From Lautropia sp. (GTDB lineage Bacteria; Pseudomonadota; Gammaproteobacteria; Burkholderiales; Burkholderiaceae_E), in assembly GCA_030523825.1 (NCBI GenBank), contig JAUNHU010000011.1, forward strand, positions 1-50,713: a DNA stretch of 50,713 bases, in the 5' to 3' direction. Shown in pieces: positions 41,919-49,458 of the stretch (positions are counted from its first letter, which is position 1; each line of letters opens with the position of its first letter). Position numbers and translations under genes: made by a program. The notes under the pieces were generated by a model. It saw only the letters and a list, made by a program, of their open reading frames with translations, made no database searches and was not told the DNA's origin.

Positions 41919-43046
41919 TCAGACCAGATTTTCCCGGAAGAAGGCGGCAAACCTGTCGAAGGGAATCTTGCCTGCCTGGTTGTCGTACAGATCCACATGG
42001 GTGGCATCGGGCACCAGCAGCAATTCCTTCTTCGCACTGCCTTTCAATTTGGCGTAGGCATCTTCACTCATGTAGCGGGAGTGCGCCTTTTCACCGGCCA
42101 CCACCAGCACGGGGGCCGTGATTTCATGGGAGAACGCATCCATCGGCATGGTGAAGAAGGACAGTGGCATGGTGGCCAGCCACGCGCTGGTGGAATTCAG
42201 CGAATTCTTGTGAAAGCCGCGTTGGGTGCGATAAAAATCGAAAAACTCGGCAAGCACCGGATGCGGATCGGCGGGCAGGCGCTCGGGCAGGATGCGGGTG
42301 ATGCCGGTGGCCACCTTGCCGTTTTCCACCGGCAGTTCGTGCGCACCAACGGCGCGCTTGCCGCTGTCCACGTCTGCCCAGCGCTGCGCGGCCAGATATT
42401 CCTTGACCCTGCGCCGGTCGGCTGGCGTGTAGGCGTCCTTCTGATCGCCCACGCCCATGCTGATCGACCGGCTCATGTCGTACAGCACGGAGGTGGCAAG
42501 CGCCTTGACGCGCGTGTCCATCGAGGCGGCATTCAGGCTCATGCCCCCGAAGCCGCAGATGCCCAGCATGCCCAGACGGTTACGATCCACATCCGGCAGC
42601 GTGCCGAGAAAGTCCAGCGCCGCGCAGAGATCCTCGCTGTTGATGTCCGGCGAGGCCATGCCGCGCATGTCGCCACCGCTTTCGCCGGTAAACGACGGGT
42701 CGAAGGCCACGGTGACGAAACCCTGTTCGGCCAGCGTCTGGGCGTAGAGCCCCGACACCTGCTCCTTCACGGCACCGAAGGGGCCGCTCAGGGCGATGGC
42801 AGCCAGTTTGCCACTGCGATTTTTCGGCAGGTAGAGGTCACCGGCCAGCGTGATGCCGTAGCGATTGGTGAAGCTGACCTTGCGATGGTCGACGTTGGCG
42901 GATCTGGGAAAAACCTTGTCCCACGCCAGGGAGAGCTTCGCCCCCCGCCCTGCAGCCTGTTTTTCTGCACCGGCTGTGGCCGTGGCGCTGATGAGGGAAG
43001 CAGCGACAGCCGCGCCGGCTGCCTGAAGATAGTTGCGACGGTTCAT
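41919..43046 (-). CDS. Exported alpha/beta hydrolase
   Basis: The 375-residue protein has a Tat-like signal (MNRRNYLQAAGAAVAASL, cleavage near ATAGA). The hydrolase core includes a nucleophile-elbow region LGMLGICGFGGMSLNAA, where a Cys stands in the usual Ser position, as in dienelactone-hydrolase relatives, and a late HVDLYDN with the catalytic His. The Asp is probably in LVVAGEKAHSRYM or nearby. The substrate is unknown. It sits upstream of the MFS gene in a two-gene operon; the CCGTAAA and AAATGGAA words upstream resemble parts of the dyad at 39794. Confidence 0.82.
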   Translation of the reverse strand: MNRRNYLQAAGAAVAASLISATATAGAEKQAAGRGAKLSLAWDKVFPRSANVDHRKVSFTNRYGITLAGDLYLPKNRSGKLAAIALSGPFGAVKEQVSGLYAQTLAEQGFVTVAFDPSFTGESGGDMRGMASPDINSEDLCAALDFLGTLPDVDRNRLGMLGICGFGGMSLNAASMDTRVKALATSVLYDMSRSISMGVGDQKDAYTPADRRRVKEYLAAQRWADVDSGKRAVGAHELPVENGKVATGITRILPERLPADPHPVLAEFFDFYRTQRGFHKNSLNSTSAWLATMPLSFFTMPMDAFSHEITAPVLVVAGEKAHSRYMSEDAYAKLKGSAKKELLLVPDATHVDLYDNQAGKIPFDRFAAFFRENLV

Positions 43047-43262
43047 CGGTCTTGCTCCTGGATGCAGCCCATTGGATGGCGATGGACTTCATCTTAGGAA
43101 AGCAGGCGTGTTCCGTAAATGATGGCAAATGGAACCTTGTATTCCTTGTTTTGAGATACTGATAACACCGAGCGCATGCAGCACGGGGATTCGCGCACGA
43201 GCGCACCAGGCATCGCCGCCCCCTGCCTTCCGGGAATGACTGCTCCTGCTGTTGCCGGCAGG

Positions 43263-43287
43263 CCGCTCCCTTCGGAACCGGGAGCGG
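43263..43287 (-). terminator. Hairpin after the glycerate kinase gene
   Basis: CCGCTCCC (43263-43270) and GGGAGCGG (43280-43287) form a perfect 8-bp stem with a 9-nt loop, starting 7 nt after the stop. There is no strong T-run on the minus strand, so terminator function is likely but unproven. Confidence 0.45.
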
Positions 43288-43294
43288 ACGATTT

Positions 43295-44563
43295 TCAGCC
43301 AATCAGAATCGCCCGGATGTCGTTGACGTTGGTGCCGGTGGGGCCGGTACGCACCAGATCGCCGATGGCATCGAACAGGGTGAAGCTGTCGTGGCGAGCG
43401 AGCACGGCCCGTGCATCGAAGCCGGCGGCGTGAGCGCGGGCGAGCGTGTCGGGCGTGATGATGGCGCCGGCGGCGTCCTGTATGCCGTCGATGCCGTCGC
43501 TGTCGCAGGCCAGTGCCCAGACGTTTTTCTCGGCCGACAGCGCCACTGCCATCGACAGCAGGCATTCGGTATTGCGTCCACCCTTGCCACCGCCATCCGG
43601 GCCGATGGTGACGGTGCCCTCACCTCCCGAGAGCAGCACGGCCGGTGCCTTCAGCGGATGACCGAAGCGTGCGGTGGAACGCGCAATGCCTGCCAGCACC
43701 AGCCCCATGTGGCGTGCCTCACCCTCCAGCGCATCGCCCAGAATGAGCGGCGCGAGGCCCAGCGCACGTGCGGATTCTGCCGCTGCTTCCAGCGCCATCA
43801 TCGGCGCGGCAATCACGTGCACCTCGGCGTCGTCACGCTGCCGGTGTTGGGGTTTCGGGGTGTTCAGCACCGCCTGTGCCGCCTGGGGCAATTCGATGCG
43901 ATAGCGTGCAACGATTTCGCGTGCCTGCTCGCGTGTGGAGGGATCAGGAATCGTCGGCCCGGAGGCGACCGCAGCCGGATCGTCACCGGGCACGTCGGAC
44001 ACGATGAGCGTGACCAGACGCGCAGCGCCGACGGCATCGGCCAGCCCGCCGCCCTTGATGGCGGAAAGCTGGCGGCGCAGCACGTTCATCTCGTTGATGT
44101 TGGCCCCGCTGGCCAGCAGGGCGCGGTTGAGCTGCTGCTTGTCGGCCAGTGTCATTTCGCCGGCCGGCAGCACCAGCAACGACGAACCACCACCGGAAAT
44201 GAGGGCGAGCACCAGATCGTCCGGCCCCAGCCCCTGCACGGCAGCCAGCAGGCGCTTCGCGGCGATCACGCTGTTCTCGTCGGGCACGGGATGCGCGGCC
44301 TCGATGATCTCGATGCGACCAGCCGGGATTTTCTGACCATGACGGGTGACAACCACGCCCGATACATCGACATCGGGCCAGGCGGCATCGACGGCAGCGG
44401 CCATTGCAGCGGAGCCCTTGCCTGCCCCCACCACCACGCAGCGGCCCTTCGGTTTGGCGGGCAGGTGACGCTGCACTGCCGGCCCCGGATCTGCGCTTTT
44501 TACCGCGGCGTCGAACATCTGCCGCAAGGCGGCACGTGCTGTTTCATCAGTCCATTGGCTCAT
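43295..44563 (-). CDS. ttuD: Glycerate 2-kinase (MOFRL family)
   Basis: The 422-residue protein is of the MOFRL/DUF4147 family, often mislabelled hydroxypyruvate reductase (TtuD). It has VVVGAGKGSAAMAAAV near the N-terminus, LISGGGSSLL in the middle and the MOFRL domain with LLSGGEGTVTI followed by GGKGGRNTECLL. It phosphorylates D-glycerate to 2-phosphoglycerate, the last step of tartrate, glyoxylate or sugar-acid breakdown. It is divergent from glpK across a 431-bp region. Link to the sugar-acid operon is possible but not shown. Confidence 0.92.
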   Translation of the reverse strand: MSQWTDETARAALRQMFDAAVKSADPGPAVQRHLPAKPKGRCVVVGAGKGSAAMAAAVDAAWPDVDVSGVVVTRHGQKIPAGRIEIIEAAHPVPDENSVIAAKRLLAAVQGLGPDDLVLALISGGGSSLLVLPAGEMTLADKQQLNRALLASGANINEMNVLRRQLSAIKGGGLADAVGAARLVTLIVSDVPGDDPAAVASGPTIPDPSTREQAREIVARYRIELPQAAQAVLNTPKPQHRQRDDAEVHVIAAPMMALEAAAESARALGLAPLILGDALEGEARHMGLVLAGIARSTARFGHPLKAPAVLLSGGEGTVTIGPDGGGKGGRNTECLLSMAVALSAEKNVWALACDSDGIDGIQDAAGAIITPDTLARAHAAGFDARAVLARHDSFTLFDAIGDLVRTGPTGTNVNDIRAILIG

Positions 44564-44994
44564 CGTCAGTCTCCTGTGTAACCCCAGAGCGTGGCACCGG
44601 AATCATCGTTCCCTGCCCATCAGGACGATTGTGCCTGAAACCGCCGGAACGGCACCGCCCTTGGGGCAGCATTCCGCTGGCGCTTGTCATTCGCCTGTTC
44701 TTCACTGCGCAAGCCTGACAAACCATGCCCCCAAATCGTGCTGCAGCGCGCGTACACCTGTTCTGGACCCCCCCCATCGGGAAGCCCCTACAGGAATCTC
44801 CGGTTTTCCGACGCAAACGATGGCCACGCGCGCAGAATGTTTCCGGTGTTCATTCCGGTGACGGCCATCGGTGCCAGATGCGGGATGGAGCACGCACTGC
44901 GCCCGTGCAGGCAACCGTGGCACGCGCAGTGGCAAAAACGGCTGCCAGGCCAAGCTGACAAGCCAGAACGTCCGAATCACGGAGACAACAACGA
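44564..44994. other. Divergent glycerate kinase/glpK intergenic region
   Basis: This 431-bp region must hold both promoters. A GAATG-N11-CATTC dyad lies at 44835-44855, about 140 bp before glpK. No GlpR-type or sigma-70 site could be called with confidence. No recognisable small gene was seen. Confidence 0.5.
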
Positions 44995-46497
44995 ATGAAC
45001 AAGAACAACGCGCGTTACATCCTCGCACTGGATCAGGGAACGACCTCATCGCGTGCCATCGTTTTCAACCACCAGGGAGAGAGCGTGGCGGTGGCCCAGC
45101 GGCCTTTCAACCAGTATTTTCCGAAACCGGGCTGGGTGGAGCATGATGCGAAGGAAATCTGGGCCTCACAGGTGGCGGTGCTGACCGAGGCGCTGGCCAA
45201 GTCCAGCCTGGACGCTGCCCACATCCATGCCATCGGCATCACCAACCAGCGCGAAACCACCGTGGTCTGGGACCGCAAGACCGGCGAGCCGATCCACAAC
45301 GCCATCGTCTGGCAGGACAGGCGCACGGCCCGCTATTGCGACGAGATCCGCGAGGCGCACGCGGAGAACATCCGCAAGAAGACCGGCCTGGTGCTGGATG
45401 CCTATTTTTCGGCCACCAAGGTGAAATGGCTGCTGGACAACGTGGAGGGTGCGCGCGAGCGGGCAAAACGCGGCGAACTCTGCTTTGGCACCATCGACAG
45501 CTGGCTGATCTGGAATTTCACGCGCGGCAAGGTGCATGTGACCGACCCGAGCAATGCCAGCCGCACCATGCTCTACAACATCCACACGCTCGACTGGGAT
45601 GACGAGCTGCTGGCGCTCTTCGACATTCCGCGCAGCATGCTGCCCGAGGTGAAAAGCTCCAGCGAGGTCTATGGCGAAACCTCCACGCGCTATACCGAGG
45701 CCGCGATTCCGATTGCCGGCATTGCGGGCGACCAGCAGGCGGCCCTGTTCGGGCAACTGTGCACGCGCCCTGGCATGCTGAAGAACACCTACGGCACGGG
45801 CTGCTTCCTGCTGATGAATACCGGCGGGACCCCGGTGGACTCGAAGAACAACCTGCTGACCACGGTGGCCTGGCGGATTGGCGACAAGACCACCTATGCA
45901 CTGGAAGGCGGCGTGTTCGTGGGCGGAGCCGCAATCCAGTGGCTGCGCGATGGCGCCAGGCTGATCCGTACCTCGGCCGACATCAACACGCTGGCCGCCA
46001 CGGTGGAAGACAACGGTGGCGTGTATTTCGTGCCGGCCCTCACCGGGCTGGGCGCACCGTGGTGGGACCAGTATGCGCGCGGCGCGCTGATGGGCATCAC
46101 CCGCGGCACCACCGACGGGCACATTGCCCGTGCCACGCTGGAAGGCATTGCCTTTCAGGTTTATGACATCGTCAAGGCAATGGAAGCCGATGCGGGCCAG
46201 GCGACCACGGAGCTGCGTGTGGACGGTGGCGCCTGCAAGAGCAATTACCTGATGCAGACGCAGTCCGACCTGTTTGCCTTCGACATCGTGCGACCGAAGA
46301 ACATCGAGACCACGGCGATGGGTGCGGCGTATCTGGCGGGCCTGGCCACCGGCTTCTGGCAGGGAACCGACGAGCTGGAAGCACAATGGCAGGTGGACAA
46401 GGTGTTCCGTCCGCAACGGCCGCCCGAGCGCGTGGAAGAAATGCTGCGCTACTGGCACAAGGCCGTGCGTGCCGCGCGCCACTGGATCGAGGAGTGA
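44995..46497 (+). CDS. glpK: Glycerol kinase
   Basis: The 500-residue FGGY-family kinase phosphorylates glycerol to sn-glycerol 3-phosphate. Markers are [19 protein letters not shown] at the N-terminus, [48 protein letters not shown] and the C-terminal ATP-site segment [20 protein letters not shown] lies upstream of ATG 44995. It is directly followed by glpF, 3 nt away, so uptake and trapping of glycerol are co-expressed. A 596-codon antisense open frame across it is a GC artefact. Confidence 0.98.
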   Translation: MNKNNARYILALDQGTTSSRAIVFNHQGESVAVAQRPFNQYFPKPGWVEHDAKEIWASQVAVLTEALAKSSLDAAHIHAIGITNQRETTVVWDRKTGEPIHNAIVWQDRRTARYCDEIREAHAENIRKKTGLVLDAYFSATKVKWLLDNVEGARERAKRGELCFGTIDSWLIWNFTRGKVHVTDPSNASRTMLYNIHTLDWDDELLALFDIPRSMLPEVKSSSEVYGETSTRYTEAAIPIAGIAGDQQAALFGQLCTRPGMLKNTYGTGCFLLMNTGGTPVDSKNNLLTTVAWRIGDKTTYALEGGVFVGGAAIQWLRDGARLIRTSADINTLAATVEDNGGVYFVPALTGLGAPWWDQYARGALMGITRGTTDGHIARATLEGIAFQVYDIVKAMEADAGQATTELRVDGGACKSNYLMQTQSDLFAFDIVRPKNIETTAMGAAYLAGLATGFWQGTDELEAQWQVDKVFRPQRPPERVEEMLRYWHKAVRAARHWIEE

Positions 46498-46500
46498 GCG

Positions 46501-47241
46501 ATGGGCATCTTTACCGCTGAATTCATCGGTACCGCCATCCTGCTGCTGTTCGGCAATGGCGTGGTGGCTTCGTGCTCGCTGGAAAAAACCCACGCGCGCG
46601 GCGTGGGAGTGGGCTGGATCGTCATCACCACCGCCTGGGGTCTGGGCGTGTTTCTGGGTGTGGTGGTTGCAGGCCCCTACAGTGGCGCGCACCTGAACCC
46701 GGCCGTGACGCTGGCACTGGCCATTGCCGGCAAGGTGCCGTGGTCGCTGGTGCCGACCTACTGGGCCGGCGAGATGCTGGGCGGCATGTTCGGTGCCTTC
46801 CTGGTGTGGCTGTATTTCCGCGACCAGTTTGCGGCCACCGAAGACGAAGGCGCCAAACGGGCCTGCTTCTGCACCGGGCCGGCCGTCGACAACCCGCCCA
46901 ACAACTTCTTCTGCGAAGCGCTGGCAACCTTCGTGCTGATGTTCATCATCTTCCATCTGGCCGATGGCAAGATCATGCTGCCGGGCAGCAACGAGGCCAC
47001 GCCGGTGGGACTCGGCTCGGTGGGTGCAATCCCCGTGGGCTTTCTGGTGTGGGCACTGGGCCTGAGCCTGGGCAGCACCACCGGCTATGCGATGAACCCG
47101 GCACGTGACACCGGCCCGCGTCTGGTGATGACGCTGTTGCCGCTGAAGGTGTCGGGCAACTGGGGCTATGCGTGGATTCCGTGCGTGGGCCCAATGGTGG
47201 GCGGCGCACTGGCTGCGTTTGCCTTCATGGCGTTGCAGTGA
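46501..47241 (+). CDS. glpF: Glycerol uptake facilitator (aquaglyceroporin)
   Basis: The 246-residue MIP-family channel has six membrane helices and two half-helices carrying the NPA boxes: GAHLNPAVTLAL and YAMNPARDTGPR. The Asp after the second NPAR box is typical of glycerol rather than water channels. It is coupled to glpK (3-nt gap, GAGG inside the glpK end). A hairpin at 47261-47283 follows. Confidence 0.97.
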   Translation: MGIFTAEFIGTAILLLFGNGVVASCSLEKTHARGVGVGWIVITTAWGLGVFLGVVVAGPYSGAHLNPAVTLALAIAGKVPWSLVPTYWAGEMLGGMFGAFLVWLYFRDQFAATEDEGAKRACFCTGPAVDNPPNNFFCEALATFVLMFIIFHLADGKIMLPGSNEATPVGLGSVGAIPVGFLVWALGLSLGSTTGYAMNPARDTGPRLVMTLLPLKVSGNWGYAWIPCVGPMVGGALAAFAFMALQ

Positions 47242-47260
47242 ACGACGCCTGATGTGCAGA

Positions 47261-47283
47261 GGGACGCCCTTGCTGGGCGCCCC
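47261..47283 (+). terminator. Hairpin downstream of glpF
   Basis: GGGACGCCC (47261-47269) pairs with GGGCGCCCC (47275-47283) with one A-C mismatch and a 5-nt loop, 20 nt after glpF. Only TT follows, so it is a weak or imperfect terminator. Confidence 0.45.
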
Positions 47284-47421
47284 TTCGGGATCAGGGGGAT
47301 GAGCTGCTCATGCCCCACGGCATCCCCGGACCGGGAGCATTCCCCTGCCAGGACTACGCGCTTCGGGGGCCTGCCGTGCTTTCGGGGCCAGCACGGACAC
47401 GAACAGGCGCATAGATGCGCA

Positions 47422-47903
47422 CTAATGACTCTGCATGCTCCTGATGGCGTAGACCAACGCAGCAATGACGCCGCCGTTTGAAACCGCGAGATACAGGGTT
47501 TCCTGCGTTGCCCCCACTTCCACTGCCTGCTCCAGAAACACCAGGGCAAGATCAGGATGGATACCTGCAGAAGAATGATTTTCAGGTCATGGAAGTCATT
47601 GACGTGCATCACCTTCAGGAATCTGGACTCCTTGTCGGGCTGCGCCGAGATGAAGAATCGGTAATGGGCGATGCTGACGATCTGGAACACCAGGGCAATG
47701 AGCAGGATGTCCAGCGATTTCAGCAACATCACTGCCATCACCTTCGCCTCGGTCGCGCTGTCCGGAATGTCGGCGAAAAAGCCCAGGATGGCCTGCAGCA
47801 TGATGTTCACCGCCGTGACATAAAGCAGCAGTGATGCGCAGAAGCTGGACAGGATGATGATGAAGACGAGATATCGGCTGTTCCGGAAAACGGATTCGAG
47901 CAT
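47422..47903 (-). pseudogene. YqhA (UPF0114) family membrane protein, frameshifted
   Basis: The start MLESVFRNSRYLVFIIILSS and the segment FLKVMHVNDFHDLKIILLQVSIL are typical of this small four-helix family of about 160 residues. Near 47544-47548 the reading frame breaks: the original frame continues as unrelated WCFWSRQ and runs to 47166, overlapping glpF. The expected C-terminus (ALVFLEQAVEVG, then VSNGGVIAALVYAIRSMQSH) is in the adjacent frame and ends at TAG 47422-47424. One missing base explains it: 482 nt instead of 483. It is a recent mutation or a sequence error. The function of the family is unknown. Confidence 0.85.
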
Positions 47904-47921
47904 TACGGTGTCCCGCGAAAC

Positions 47922-48728
47922 TTATCTTGCCGGCGGCCAGTCGCGGCGGCGGAAGACCCAGCGATCATCCGACGATGCCTTTCTGTCGAGACGATAGCCG
48001 TCGCGGTCGAAGGTCTTGAGCACTTCAGGGTCGTTGCTGCCGCTGTCGATGGCAAAGCGGGCCATCATGCCGCGGGCGCGCTTGGCATTGAAGCTGATGA
48101 CCTTCCATTTGCCGCCTTCGGGCGATTTGGCGTCGTCACGCCACTCCTCGAAGGCTATCTTGATGACGGGATGCTTGAGCGCTTTCAGATCGACCGCGCC
48201 GAAGTATTCATCGGAGGCCAGATTGACGAGCACCGGGCTCTCGTCCTTCGCCAGCACCTGATTGAGGTGCGCCGTGATGTGCTCGCGCCAGAAGGCGTAG
48301 AGATCCTTGCCGACGGGGTTTTCCAGCTTCGTGCCCATTTCCAGCCGGTAGGGCTGCATGCGGTCGAAAGGCCGCAACACGCCGTAGAGGCCGGACAAAA
48401 TCAGCAGCAACTGATTGGCACGTTTGGCCTCGTCTTTCGTCAGCTTGCGGGCGTCCAGCCCATCGTACACGTCGCCGTCGAAGGCAAAGAGTGCCGGACG
48501 GCTGTTGGAGTCGTCGAAGGTGTCGGAGAAGCGCTGGTAACGCTCGGCGTTTTCCTGCGAGAGCTTGTCGCTGATCGACATGAGCCGGCCGATGGCGCCG
48601 GCATCATACCCCCGCATGATGTCGACGAGCTGCCGGGTTTGCGGCATGAACTGCGGCAGGCTGGCGGGCACCTCGGCGGCGGGCGAGGTGTAATCAAGCG
48701 ATTTGGCGGGAGAGAGGACTATCTTCAT
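47922..48728 (-). CDS. yaaA: Peroxide stress protein YaaA
   Basis: The 268-residue UPF0246 protein starts MKIVLSPAKSLDY, the family hallmark, and has LYGVLRPFDRMQPYRLEMGTKL and NLASDEYFGAV. In E. coli YaaA limits iron-dependent damage during hydrogen peroxide stress. No strong Shine-Dalgarno precedes ATG 48728; nine upstream codons in frame are outside the family. It is 18 nt downstream of the frameshifted YqhA start, on the same strand, and divergent from the PIN gene. Confidence 0.95.
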   Translation of the reverse strand: MKIVLSPAKSLDYTSPAAEVPASLPQFMPQTRQLVDIMRGYDAGAIGRLMSISDKLSQENAERYQRFSDTFDDSNSRPALFAFDGDVYDGLDARKLTKDEAKRANQLLLILSGLYGVLRPFDRMQPYRLEMGTKLENPVGKDLYAFWREHITAHLNQVLAKDESPVLVNLASDEYFGAVDLKALKHPVIKIAFEEWRDDAKSPEGGKWKVISFNAKRARGMMARFAIDSGSNDPEVLKTFDRDGYRLDRKASSDDRWVFRRRDWPPAR

Positions 48729-48847
48729 GTATTTGATGATACAGCCTGACTGCACGGGTGGATGGAGGATAATCTGCGCCTGGCGCGGGAATGCTCCTTC
48801 CCGCCATTCAGTGCCCTCCTGCAGCCCTTCTCCACATCTCCCTGCTC

Positions 48848-49315
48848 ATGAAACGCCTCGTCATCGACACCAACATCTGGCTGGATCTGCTGGTCTTTCA
48901 CGACCCGAAGGCGGAACCGTTGCGTGCCGGGCTGGAAGAAGGACGCTACCGGGCGGTGGGCACCGAGGCCATGCGCACCGAACTGGCGCTGGTACTGGCA
49001 CGACCGCAGTTCCGGCAGGATGCGGCGCAGCAGGAAGCGGCACTGGCGCGCTGGGATGCGCTGGTGGAAAAGCTGAACGAGGCGCCCGCCTGCAACCTGA
49101 GCTGCCGTGACCCGGACGACCGCAAGTTTCTGGATCTGGCCGTGGCGCACCGGGTGGACTGGCTGCTGTCGAAGGATCGCGCACTGCTGGCCGCACGCAA
49201 GTTCGCGCAGCGCCGATTCGGGCTGAACATCGGCCGGCTGGAGCAGATGCTGGCAGCGGAAGCACAGGCGGCGCCAGATGAACCGGGCGAACGGATGCCG
49301 CCCAGGGTCTCCTGA
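48848..49315 (+). CDS. PIN-domain protein, solitary toxin-like nuclease
   Basis: The 155-residue protein starts MKRLVIDTNIWLDLLV with the first PIN acidic residue; conserved TEAMRTEL and DPDDRKFLDLAV supply further acidic metal ligands. It belongs to the COG1569-type predicted toxin family, RNases that often pair with an antitoxin, but no antitoxin-like small gene is adjacent. The start is set at the family Met; 19 codons upstream are in frame. It is likely a chromosomal orphan. Confidence 0.85.
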   Translation: MKRLVIDTNIWLDLLVFHDPKAEPLRAGLEEGRYRAVGTEAMRTELALVLARPQFRQDAAQQEAALARWDALVEKLNEAPACNLSCRDPDDRKFLDLAVAHRVDWLLSKDRALLAARKFAQRRFGLNIGRLEQMLAAEAQAAPDEPGERMPPRVS

Positions 49316-49458
49316 CTTCCAGTATCCCCTTCCCGTCTTCACTCCACCTGCCTCAGACCGTCACCCAACGCCCCCTGACCAACGCCGGGCCCCCGACGGC
49401 CGACGCCTGACGCTCCGCCACGTGGCGCCCTTGCATCCCTCCGGAAACCCTGTCAGCC

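Noticed and set aside
44835-44855. GAATG-N11-CATTC dyad before glpK as a GlpR or LysR site
   Set aside because: Only 5-bp arms and no match to known GlpR operators; no LysR gene adjacent.
45166-46956. 596-codon open frame antisense to glpK and glpF
   Set aside because: His/Gly/Arg-rich translation with no family features, fully shadowed by two certain genes; long antisense frames are expected in GC-rich DNA.
47540-47550. Programmed -1 frameshift in the YqhA-like gene
   Set aside because: No X-XXY-YYZ slippery heptamer or downstream structure at the junction; a one-base deletion or sequence error explains it more simply.
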